This document shows, piece after piece, positions 16,125-21,861 of a DNA stretch of 23,712 nucleotides; positions within the stretch are counted from its first letter, which is position 1, and each line of letters opens with the position of its first letter. A program made the position numbers and the translations under genes. The notes below the pieces were generated by a model. It did no database searches, was not told the origin of the DNA, and saw only the letters and a list, made by a program, of their open reading frames with translations. Source of the DNA: a virus; the IMG/VR virus record IMGVR_UViG_3300030419_003630, positions 1 to 23,712 of that record; one strand, written 5' to 3'.

Positions 16125-16428
16125 CCCCCACGTAACGCCACATCCTGCGCTCCACACCCCTCATACGCATGAAGGTGTCGTGGTCCACAAAAACTGGCGA
16201 GGGAACCTCCTCCTCAACAACCTCCTCCTCAACAACCTCGTCCCCAACAGCCTCTTCCTCGGTGGTGGCGAGTTCGTCCAGACAGCTGCTGATTGCCGAG
16301 AGAAGGGTAGACCGATGCTTCCCGTCAAGCTCGGCGCTGTACAGAGAGAGAAGCTCAGACTTCCCTAGCCCGGCAAGCAGGGACGATGCAGACTTGACGC
16401 TGTGCTCTGAGGGGTCGAAAGGCAGCAT
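16099..16428 (-). CDS. Small acidic hypothetical protein with VVEEE repeat
   Basis: I choose ATG 16428 (109 aa) because GGAGGA stands four to five bases upstream, whereas the longer starts at 16443 (ATG) and 16455 (GTG) lack a site. The N-terminal half is helical (SVKSASSLLAGLGKSELLSL). Residues about 64-82 are an acidic low-complexity stretch of VVEEE units produced by a 15-base tandem repeat. The C-terminus is basic and aromatic (MRMRGVERRMWRYVGDGKYE). The gene opens the terminase operon and overlaps the next gene. The acidic spacer joined to a basic tail suggests a small binding or adaptor protein, possibly for terminase. No family is recognised. Confidence 0.65.
   Translation of the reverse strand: MLPFDPSEHSVKSASSLLAGLGKSELLSLYSAELDGKHRSTLLSAISSCLDELATTEEEAVGDEVVEEEVVEEEVPSPVFVDHDTFMRMRGVERRMWRYVGDGKYEKLG
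16206..16250. repeat. 15-base tandem repeat inside the small acidic gene
   Basis: Two identical 15-base units (16206-16220 and 16221-16235, CCTCCTCCTCAACAA) are followed by a diverged third (16236-16250, 12 of 15 matches) and part of a fourth. On the coding strand they specify Val-Val-Glu-Glu-Glu units, so slippage changes the length of an acidic spacer without shifting the frame. Confidence 0.8.
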
Positions 16429-16479
16429 GATTCCTCCGGGCATCTTGCTTACCACATTGTACGCGAACAGGCTAATACC

Positions 16480-16596
16480 ATGAAGAAGAAGAAGAGCGCC
16501 GCCAAGAAGCGGAAGACAGCAACCACAAAGGCCAAGCGCCCCGCCAAGGGGAAGCGAGCCAAGAGCACAACCTACAGCAAGGGCTACAGGTACTGA
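16480..16596 (+). CDS. Tiny lysine-rich basic protein A
   Basis: This 38-aa protein starts MKKKKSAAKKRKTATTKAKR and ends TYSKGYRY. Roughly half of its residues are Lys or Arg, the rest mostly Ala, Thr, Gly and Ser, so it looks like a histone-H1 or protamine tail. No strong ribosome binding site precedes the ATG (only AGG about nine bases upstream). The TGA overlaps the ATG of the next basic protein by one base (TGATG), strong evidence that both frames are translated together. It stands on the plus strand between two minus-strand operons. Nucleic-acid binding or condensation is the obvious inference. An arginine/lysine-rich virion component is an alternative. Confidence 0.65.
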   Translation: MKKKKSAAKKRKTATTKAKRPAKGKRAKSTTYSKGYRY

Positions 16597-16739
16597 TGCC
16601 AGTCAAGAAGTGCAAGACCAAGGGCAAGGCGGGCCGCAAGTACGGCAAGTCTGGGAAGTGCTACCCGGGTAAGTCTGGGAAGAAGAAGGCTGCCAAGCAG
16701 GGCAGGGCCATCAAGGCCTCGAAGAAGAGAGGCTACTAA
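16596..16739 (+). CDS. Tiny lysine-rich basic protein B
   Basis: This 47-aa protein starts MPVKKCKTKGKAGRKYGKSG and has the pattern KYGKSGKCYPGKSGKKKAAKQGRAIKAS. A turn-rich GKSGK segment is followed by a helix with A-A-K-Q-G-R-A-I. Short phage proteins with a similar G-K-x-Y ... QGRAI layout recur in many tailed phages without known function (recalled pattern, not searched). There are two cysteines (C6 and C22). The start overlaps the preceding basic gene by one base and the stop overlaps the opposing minus-strand gene by four bases. Likely DNA- or RNA-binding, or packaged with the genome. Conservation of the C-terminal helix supports a real gene. Confidence 0.7.
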   Translation: MPVKKCKTKGKAGRKYGKSGKCYPGKSGKKKAAKQGRAIKASKKRGY

Positions 16740-16978
16740 GCCTCGATCTCTTCAAGACCCTCTACGATCACACCCTCGATGGTCGGCTCTATGAGGATTC
16801 TCATACTCCCCTTGCGGGAGGAGCCGTGCTGGTACTCAATCTCGCCGTAGACGGCTGAAGATGGGTCTTCGTACAGACGGTTGATGGCGTCGGAGAGAGC
16901 GTCATCGACACAATCCCCGACGCCAACAATAGTCAGCGTGAAGTGAACGATCCTAGAAGGGGAGGTCGTCCTCTCCAC
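16736..16978 (-). CDS. Small hypothetical protein after SSB
   Basis: This 80-aa protein starts at GTG 16978 with a GGTGG-like site about six bases upstream, overlapping the SSB gene by 26 bases. The pattern is beta-alpha-beta: strand RIVHFTLTIVGVG, helix DCVDDALSDAINRLYED, strands AVYGEIEYQHG and MRILIEPTIEGVIVEGL, with an acidic end. It may be a small ferredoxin-like fold. No function is recognised. It closes the replication operon, and the location after SSB suggests a replication or recombination accessory role, which is only positional. Its stop overlaps the end of the lysine-rich gene on the other strand by four bases. Confidence 0.65.
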   Translation of the reverse strand: MERTTSPSRIVHFTLTIVGVGDCVDDALSDAINRLYEDPSSAVYGEIEYQHGSSRKGSMRILIEPTIEGVIVEGLEEIEA

Positions 16979-17300
16979 CGCTATCCACCTTCGGCTTCGG
17001 TGAACCGCTGAAGACCTGAACGTCGCTAGCCACGACCTCGGTCACCCACTTGGTCTCACCGTTGTGCTCAAACTTTCTGTTGTCGAGCCTACCATCGACT
17101 CCAACAATCGCACCCTCACTCAGGCCCACAAGCGACTGAGCGGTCATACCAAAAGCCACAACGCGAACAACAGTGCTGAACTCGCTGTCCTTCCACTTCC
17201 GCTTAGTACGAACCCTGAATCCAACCTTCTTCTCAGAGTTATGCGTGTCGCCTTCAACTCGGCCCATCACGAACACCTTGTTCGCACTCGGGTATTCCAT
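16953..17300 (-). CDS. ssb: Single-stranded DNA-binding protein
   Basis: This 115-aa protein starts at ATG 17300, chosen over GTG 17303 because GGGAG is well spaced and the ATG forms TGATG with the previous stop. OB-fold features are visible: NKVFVMGRVEGD opening strand, KVGFRVRTKRKW strand pair, STVVRVVAFGMTAQSL (as in VxxFxKxAE of bacterial SSBs), then GAIVGVDGRLDNRKF and KWVTEVVASDVQVF. A short linker leads to the acidic tip G-E-D-D-L-P-F, the classic partner-docking tail. It binds single-stranded DNA at the fork and probably recruits the primase-helicase. It is small for the family because the linker is short. Confidence 0.92.
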   Translation of the reverse strand: MEYPSANKVFVMGRVEGDTHNSEKKVGFRVRTKRKWKDSEFSTVVRVVAFGMTAQSLVGLSEGAIVGVDGRLDNRKFEHNGETKWVTEVVASDVQVFSGSPKPKVDSGGEDDLPF

Positions 17301-17632
17301 CACAAAGCTCCCATCAATCTGGTTACGTCATCGTCGCTCAGTTCACTCCAGCGGTACGAAAGCACCGCAGCCAGCCGGTTCTGCTTAAGAGTTATCTCTT
17401 CAGTGTGGAACTTCACGTGCCCCCTGGAGCGCACAGCAAGCACGTAGAGTTCAAGCGGATCGGCATCAAGAATCTCTGCAATCTGGTCGATTCTCTCCCT
17501 GGTGAACGGAGCCCTGCGGCCCAGCTCAACGTCGGACACGTAGACCTTGGTCACGCCAAGCCTTCTCGCGACCTCTGAGATCGTCATTCCAGCACCCTTG
17601 CGGGCTGCGCGGACAGCCTTCCCAAACGTCAT
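17300..17632 (-). CDS. Cro/C1-type helix-turn-helix protein
   Basis: This 110-aa protein starts at ATG 17632 behind GGAGG seven bases away. A GTG at 17668 would add 12 unlikely residues. An HTH_3 (XRE) domain covers residues about 3-58: GKAVRAARKGAGMTISEVARRLGVTKVYVSDVELGRRAP, with the recognition helix at TKVYVSDVELG. A second part (60-110) is charged and helical. It lies inside the replication operon between primase-helicase and SSB rather than beside a promoter, so it may autoregulate this operon or time the early-to-late switch. Its target could be the repeats or hairpins in the divergent gaps. It could also be a plain DNA-binding accessory factor. No integrase is seen, so a lysogeny role is not supported. 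Confidence 0.82.
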   Translation of the reverse strand: MTFGKAVRAARKGAGMTISEVARRLGVTKVYVSDVELGRRAPFTRERIDQIAEILDADPLELYVLAVRSRGHVKFHTEEITLKQNRLAAVLSYRWSELSDDDVTRLMGAL

Positions 17633-17667
17633 TTCATTGCCTCCATAAGCTTGGCAGCTTACATACA

Positions 17668-19608
17668 CTAAATGCGGTTGTCAAAGTCCCTGTCCTCAAG
17701 CCATCCGAAGGGCTCTGGCAGGTGCATCGTGAAGGTTCCGGTCGAGCCGTTCCTCTGCTTTGCGATGCGGACGTTGAAGTCGCTGAAGTTCGCTGTCGGG
17801 TCACGGTTGAACGGTCTGTCAACGAAGAGGATGGCGTCAGCGTCCTGCTCAATCTGTCCAGACTCCCTCAGGTCAGACATCTGAGGGACACTGCCTACAC
17901 GTCGCTCGATGTCACGGTTCATCTGGACCACGGTGATGATCGGGACCAGAAGCTCGTTTGACAGGGCCTTGATAGCCCTGGAAGCGGCAGCGACTTCCTC
18001 CTGACGGCTCCTAGAGCTGTTCTCAAGCAGCTGCAGGTAGTCAATCACGACCATCTCGATGCCGTGCTTCTTCACGTTGGATCGGATGTCGTTGATGACG
18101 CGATCCAGCTTCCTAGAGCCGAAGTCCACGAGGATCGGGAGGGATGAGAATGTCCGCTTGGCGCGGGCTGCAGCCTCCTCAAGCTCATGCATCGGCAGCT
18201 TCGTGTTCTGGCCTAGACGCATCTGGGCAGAAGAGATCCGCTTGGCTACCGAAGGCTTACTCATCTCCAGTGACACGAAGAGACTCTTGGTGCCGATCTT
18301 CGTAGCCATGCGCTGCATCATGCTCAGCACGAAGTGGCTCTTACCAGTCGAAGGCCTAGCCGCAACAACCACCATGTCGCCCGGCTGAACCTCAAGAAGA
18401 GAGTCCATCAAGGGATAACCAGTGCGAACCTGCTTGCTCTGCTTCTTCCCAGACGCAACAGCGAGAACGTCCTCGACGCCCTCACTCATGATCTCACCGA
18501 TCCAAGTCTCGTCACTGATGGGCTTGTGAGACACGATTTCTGGAGACCGCTCTGGGTACTCCCTGAACCAGTCGCACCAGTCACCAGTGAACGACTCGGG
18601 CCACTCAATGCTCAGAGAATCAGCGCCAAGATCACCGAAGACCTCGACAACCCCAGGAGTCGAGCCACGACCCGCCTTGTCAGCATCGAAGCCGACCACC
18701 AACTCTGTGTTGCCGTCTAGAAGCCGTAGAATCCTCTCAGAGCGATTTTTATTGAGCCACCCAACCCCAGGTATACCCAGAGCCCCTAAACCGCGCTGAG
18801 CGAGCGCTGCGGCGTCAAGAGCGCCCTCTACGAGGAACAGTCTCTTCTTGCCTTCCTTGTTGGTCTGGAGTTCTCCCAGGCATGGGAGGTTGTGTGGAAG
18901 CGGTACTTTCCCCTTTAGGTGTACGTACTTAGGTCCTGAATCGCTTCCACTTCGGGAGAGTCTTCGGAACTGGATGTGCGCTACGGAGCCCCCTGGTGTG
19001 AGGTAGGGGATCGCTAGGTGGTATGCGAATCCGACAGGGCAGAAGAGGTTGTCAGACGACTTCGACTTCGCAGCGAGTCCCAGTCTTACGCAGGTCTCCA
19101 CGCTTGTTGCGTGTATCGCCGCTCCCATGGCTGCGTTGGCCTTGGGCTTGTCGATGTCTGTGATTCTGAGCTTCTTGACGGTCTCGTGGTTGATGCCTCT
19201 CTTGGTGACAAGCCAGTCGAGTCCGAACTCACCGATAGGCCCCAGGCTGTTCACAAACGCCGTACACGCAGCGATTCGCATCCTGTCTGGCAGGTCGTCT
19301 TTCTGCTCTTCGATCTCCGGGTACTTCACGTCCGTTCCGTTGATTCCGGTGAGCCACTCTACTGCCTGCTTGTTGTCGCATCCCCGTCGCCACTCGACTA
19401 GGTCGATGACATCTCCCGACCGCTGGCAGCCGTGGCACTTGAACCTGTGGCTTCCATCTTTGCGGTAGAAGGATATCGACGGAGTTCCATCCCCTGGTCC
19501 TCGGCTGTGGTCAGGGCAGTAGGCCTTTCTCTTGCCTCTTGCGATGGTGATTCCCAGGGAGTGTGCAACGGATCGGATGTCTCTGGTCTTTGCGTCTTCG
19601 ATGTTCAT
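17668..19608 (-). CDS. Bifunctional DNA primase-helicase
   Basis: This 646-aa fusion resembles the layout of T7 gp4. Residues 25-75 form a CHC2-type zinc finger (C31, H34, C58, C61). A Toprim primase domain spans about 190-345, with E261 in LFLVEGALDA and D308/D310 in VVGFDADKAG. A DnaB/RecA-like helicase spans about 395-646, with Walker A ARPSTGKS (417-424), Walker B MVVIDYLQLL (D523), the QMNR segment (562-565) and KQRNG (617-621). It makes RNA primers and unwinds DNA at the fork. The ATG overlaps the TGA of the upstream gene by four bases (ATGA), consistent with translational coupling to a helicase loader. No DNA polymerase gene appears in the window. Confidence 0.93.
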   Translation of the reverse strand: MNIEDAKTRDIRSVAHSLGITIARGKRKAYCPDHSRGPGDGTPSISFYRKDGSHRFKCHGCQRSGDVIDLVEWRRGCDNKQAVEWLTGINGTDVKYPEIEEQKDDLPDRMRIAACTAFVNSLGPIGEFGLDWLVTKRGINHETVKKLRITDIDKPKANAAMGAAIHATSVETCVRLGLAAKSKSSDNLFCPVGFAYHLAIPYLTPGGSVAHIQFRRLSRSGSDSGPKYVHLKGKVPLPHNLPCLGELQTNKEGKKRLFLVEGALDAAALAQRGLGALGIPGVGWLNKNRSERILRLLDGNTELVVGFDADKAGRGSTPGVVEVFGDLGADSLSIEWPESFTGDWCDWFREYPERSPEIVSHKPISDETWIGEIMSEGVEDVLAVASGKKQSKQVRTGYPLMDSLLEVQPGDMVVVAARPSTGKSHFVLSMMQRMATKIGTKSLFVSLEMSKPSVAKRISSAQMRLGQNTKLPMHELEEAAARAKRTFSSLPILVDFGSRKLDRVINDIRSNVKKHGIEMVVIDYLQLLENSSRSRQEEVAAASRAIKALSNELLVPIITVVQMNRDIERRVGSVPQMSDLRESGQIEQDADAILFVDRPFNRDPTANFSDFNVRIAKQRNGSTGTFTMHLPEPFGWLEDRDFDNRI

Positions 19609-20582
19609 ACCGGCAGCAGTCCCAGGTCGTACCTAACGTCTGTCACCAGCTGTCCGATGGCCCACTGCATGGCCCTGTCGCTCTCTGGCTTGGCCCCCAG
19701 TTCTCGTAGGGCTTCGAGCAGCGGAGCAGGGTCATGCGGGTCGCTGCTGGTCTCGAAGCGCTGCTTGATGAGCTTCACGAGCCTTTCTCTGTACTGCAGG
19801 TTTCCGTTGGTCATGTTCTGCCCGGAGAGGATGAAGAGGTCGTCCTTGAGGCTTCGGTTGATGGACACCCCGTTGACGACTACAGCCACCTCAGACCTTC
19901 CAGCGTTGACGGCATCGGTCTTGGCTCTTCTTGACATCCCCGACCAGTGTCCCTGGTCTGCAGTGGCCCTGATCACGGTCTCTTTCTCGAAGGACTCTGC
20001 GCGGTTGAACCAGTTCCCCAGGAAGCGTCTGATGGATGTCTTCTGCTTCTTCTGCCCCATCTCCCAGGCTCTAGCCTTCTTCGCTTCAGCCAGCAGGTCC
20101 ATGGTGGGGTGTGCCTCTTGCTGCACAGCAGCCCAGGTCTCCAGGGGCTTACCACGGGTCACCAGATCTCCCCAGGTTCGCTCCAGATAGTCTTCGAATT
20201 CCCCTCGCGCGTGTGTGATCGCGGGTGTGCGCCTGTCCGCGGGATCAGCACCTTCGGTGCATACCAACGCGGGTCCGCCCCCCCGCGCATTATGGGCGCC
20301 CGGGTCCGGGGGCGAGGGCGCGCCTACACGTGCGGGCGGGTCGTGCGGGCGCGTGAGGAACCATCCGCCCTCAGTAGGCCGCAGGAGCATCGTCTCCTGC
20401 AGGCCGGACAGCCCACGAGAGACCACCTCCACGGGCAGCCTGGAAATGGAGTGGATGTAGAGTGGATCGGCGTATTCAGCAGGTACATAGCCATCTGAAC
20501 GGGACACACTCTCTACAACAGGATAGACAGCAACACTCTGCCAACAGGCTCTGACCAAGCCGGGCAAGCTCAAGTAGTTCAC
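19605..20582 (-). CDS. Candidate replication initiator / helicase loader
   Basis: This 325-aa protein starts at GTG 20582, with a well placed GGAGG four bases upstream. Residues about 28-78 (SDGYVPAEYADPLYIHSI, then LQETMLLRPTEGGWFLTRP) resemble the winged helix of phage replisome organisers. Residues 80-123 are a Pro/Ala/Gly/Arg linker encoded by very GC-rich DNA. Residues about 128-195 (EFEDYLERTWGDLVTRGKPLE, SIRRFLGNWFNRAES) resemble the helical C-terminal domain of initiators, in which a final Trp/Leu-rich motif contacts the helicase. A further helical part (200-325) has no match. The position before the primase-helicase, with a four-base overlap, supports a loading role. Family is inferred from pattern. 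A generic DNA-binding protein is the alternative. Confidence 0.72.
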   Translation of the reverse strand: MNYLSLPGLVRACWQSVAVYPVVESVSRSDGYVPAEYADPLYIHSISRLPVEVVSRGLSGLQETMLLRPTEGGWFLTRPHDPPARVGAPSPPDPGAHNARGGGPALVCTEGADPADRRTPAITHARGEFEDYLERTWGDLVTRGKPLETWAAVQQEAHPTMDLLAEAKKARAWEMGQKKQKTSIRRFLGNWFNRAESFEKETVIRATADQGHWSGMSRRAKTDAVNAGRSEVAVVVNGVSINRSLKDDLFILSGQNMTNGNLQYRERLVKLIKQRFETSSDPHDPAPLLEALRELGAKPESDRAMQWAIGQLVTDVRYDLGLLPV

Positions 20583-20615
20583 GGCACCTCCAACGTCACC
20601 TCCGTGGCGACCCGA
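20583..20615 (-). promoter_or_regulatory. Short leader with doubled GGAGGTG
   Basis: On the minus strand the leader carries two copies of GGAGGTG about 12 bases apart before GTG 20582. The first could serve a four-codon frame TTG-GAG-GTG-CCG that ends TGA, overlapping the real start as GTGA. The duplicated ribosome binding site may boost or couple translation of the replication operon. Confidence 0.45.
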
Positions 20616-20617
20616 TG

Positions 20618-20647
20618 AGTGTACGCCACCGCAGCTGACGGTGTCAA
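20618..20647 (-). promoter_or_regulatory. Promoter for replication operon (TTGACA-18-TACACT)
   Basis: On the minus strand a perfect -35 TTGACA (20647-20642) is followed after 18 bases by TACACT (20623-20618, 4 of 6 to TATAAT). Transcription would start near 20611 and read through the short leader into GTG 20582. This is the best sigma70-like promoter seen in the window. Confidence 0.6.
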
Positions 20648-20657
20648 CCGGGTTTCT

Positions 20658-20674
20658 CTGGGCCGTAGGCCCAG
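20658..20674. repeat. Perfect inverted repeat CTGGGCC-GTA-GGCCCAG
   Basis: A seven-base-pair perfect stem with a three-base loop lies between the minus-strand replication promoter and the plus-strand methyltransferase leader. It could be a dyad operator shared by both directions, or a hairpin if transcribed. Confidence 0.6.
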
Positions 20675-20679
20675 GGTCG

Positions 20680-20688
20680 TGCTATCCT
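20680..20688 (+). promoter_or_regulatory. Possible extended -10 promoter for methyltransferase
   Basis: TGCTATCCT resembles an extended -10 element (TG-N-TATNNT). No good -35 box is found at the right distance. If real, transcription would start near 20695 and the leader would contain two stem-loops before the ATG. Confidence 0.35.
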
Positions 20689-20693
20689 GCGGG

Positions 20694-20760
20694 CGTCTGC
20701 ACCTCCACGTAGACGACCCACCTGCGAGCGCCCCGGTGACTGACCCGCCGGGGCGCTTGC
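20694..20760 (+). promoter_or_regulatory. Structured 5' leader of the methyltransferase gene
   Basis: Two stem-loops are visible. The first is CGTCT/AGACG (20694-20698 with 20711-20715), whose loop exposes CACCTCC, which can pair with GGAG-type ribosome binding sites. The second is a 13-pair stem (20724-20736 with 20748-20760) with one G-U pair and an 11-base loop, ending five bases before the GGAG site. The second is strong enough to act as a terminator or a translation switch. Confidence 0.45.
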
Positions 20761-20776
20761 GATCTCGGAGACCGGC

Positions 20777-21277
20777 ATGGTGTCTGCCTGGAACGGGACG
20801 CAGCTGTTCAGCTCAGCTTCCACAGAGTGGTCCACACCCCAAGCCCTCTACGACCACCTCCACAGTCGATTCAACTTCAGCCTGGACGCTGCCTCCAACG
20901 GCATGAACTCCAAGTGCCCCTCCTACCTCGTAGACGCACTCACACAGCCCTGGGACTGCCCCACCAAGGCCGTGTGGCTCAACCCTCCCTGGGGCCGTGG
21001 CATCGGTCGGTTCCTAGACCAAGCCATCCTCCAGTCAAGGGAACACAAGCTCACCGTCGTCTGCCTCGTACCCGCATGCACAGACACCCTGTGGTGGAGC
21101 AGGTACGCCTGGGCTGCTGCAGAGATCTGGTTCCTCACAGGACGACTGCACTTCGTCAGAGAAGACGGACACACAGGACCATGCACCAAGGGCGCTGCTA
21201 TCCTCGTCTACACACCCTGGCACACAGGAGACCCACAGACCCGACTTATGAACAAGGAAGAGTGGGCAGAGGGGTAA
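20777..21277 (+). CDS. dam: Phage DNA N6-adenine methyltransferase
   Basis: This 166-aa protein starts at ATG behind GGAG six bases away. It matches the phage Dam family (PF05869 type). The N-terminal block TEWSTPQALYDHL with FNFSLDAAS (16-40) precedes a Cys/Tyr segment KCPSYL. The catalytic motif is VWLNPPWGRGIGRF (66-79), the N-P-P-W form of the D/N-P-P-Y/F/W site. Strand VCLVPACTDTLWW (94-106) and a C-terminal block EIWFLTGRLHFV with GAAILVY follow. It transfers methyl from S-adenosylmethionine to adenine N6. Protection from host restriction or marking of replicated DNA is likely, but target specificity cannot be read. It is a single-gene plus-strand unit facing away from the replication operon. 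Confidence 0.88.
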   Translation: MVSAWNGTQLFSSASTEWSTPQALYDHLHSRFNFSLDAASNGMNSKCPSYLVDALTQPWDCPTKAVWLNPPWGRGIGRFLDQAILQSREHKLTVVCLVPACTDTLWWSRYAWAAAEIWFLTGRLHFVREDGHTGPCTKGAAILVYTPWHTGDPQTRLMNKEEWAEG

Positions 21278-21330
21278 GAGCGTTGGAGAGAGCGACGTTT
21301 ATGTACCCCGAATATATATAGACAAGATTC

Positions 21331-21349
21331 AGGGGGGTGGGGGGGTGGA
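21331..21349 (+). repeat. G-run (possible G-quadruplex)
   Basis: A run of six G, one T, seven G, one T and two G stands on the plus strand, with a further GGGG about 15 bases downstream. It could fold as a G-quadruplex in single-stranded DNA or RNA, though the third T-separated run has only two G. Confidence 0.5.
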
Positions 21350-21376
21350 TCAAGCTCTAGATAGAGGGGTACAGAG

Positions 21377-21445
21377 ACTGTCTAGGGGGTAGGCCTCTAA
21401 ACGATTGACAGGGAGCCTTGACTACTGCCCAGGACTACTGTCTAG
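21377..21445. repeat. Direct repeats ACTGTCTAG and GACTACTG
   Basis: ACTGTCTAG occurs at 21377-21385 and 21437-21445, exactly 60 bases apart. GACTACTG occurs at 21420-21427 and 21433-21440, 13 bases apart. TTGACA and TTGACT also lie here, 13 bases apart, but no -10 box follows either. The set looks like protein-binding iterons. Confidence 0.5.
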
Positions 21446-21709
21446 AGAGGGAACAGGGGCGACGTGCAGCGGTAGTACTAGTGGGAGGGGGAGACAGGAG
21501 CCCGAAGCGGGAGCTCCGTCCCAGCTCCTCCCCTCAGCCCCTATTCCGTCCAGCCCCCTGGCACCGTCTCTCCGGCCCTAACTCGCTCCGCCCCGTGTCC
21601 AGACATGCCCGGAGCCGCTCCGAGGCCTCTACGGCGCTGTCAGGGCCCTTCCTGGCCGTCCTGGGGCGGCCGCTGAGCCCCGGATCCCGGTCCAGGCCCA
21701 GGCGGAGCC

Positions 21710-21778
21710 CCGTCCTGGCGGACCGCTAATCGCTGTACGTCGCTCGATTTGTGGGGGGATGCTCAACCGCCAGGACGG
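21710..21778. repeat. 12-base perfect inverted repeat CCGTCCTGGCGG / CCGCCAGGACGG
   Basis: The arms are at 21710-21721 and 21767-21778 with a 45-base spacer. The core CCGTCCTGG also occurs directly at 21656-21664. A 14-base near repeat, CTAATCGCTGTACG at 21726 and CTAATCGCTCTACA at 21837, overlaps this set. Confidence 0.65.
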
Positions 21779-21804
21779 CGGGAGCTGAGGCTCCGGAACG
21801 TAGA

Positions 21805-21836
21805 AGGGGGCCTCCCGGTTTCCCAGGAGACCCCCT
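21805..21836. terminator. Probable bidirectional terminator hairpin
   Basis: An 11-position stem AGGGGGCCTCC / GGAGACCCCCT (one mismatch) with a ten-base loop lies 26 bases past the end of the minus-strand 223-aa gene. On the minus strand it is followed by TCTACG, on the plus strand by CTAATCG. There is no long T-run, so it relies on stem strength. Placement between two convergent genes fits a shared terminator. Confidence 0.5.
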
Positions 21837-21861
21837 CTAATCGCTCTACAGAGCCGCTGTG

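Larger units (their letters stand above)
21278..21861. other. Convergent non-coding repeat-rich region
   Basis: The 584 bases between the stop of the methyltransferase gene and the stop of the opposing 223-aa gene contain no convincing gene. They hold an ATATATATA tract (about 21309-21320), a long G-run, paired direct repeats, an inverted repeat, a very GC-rich block (about 21500-21720) and a terminator-like hairpin. Because both flanking genes end here, no promoter is needed. An origin, a packaging site or a small RNA is possible. Confidence 0.6.

Noticed and set aside
16445-16478. TTGCTT and TAATAC as a promoter for the lysine-rich genes.
   Set aside because: The spacer is 22 bases, too long for a sigma70-type promoter.
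20619-20906. A 95-codon plus-strand frame overlapping the methyltransferase start.
   Set aside because: It covers the promoter and hairpin leader and overlaps a well supported gene; composition is not protein-like.
21418-21729. A 103-codon plus-strand frame in the convergent region.
   Set aside because: TTG start with no ribosome binding site, Pro/Ser/Arg low-complexity product expected from random GC-rich DNA, and it runs through repeats.
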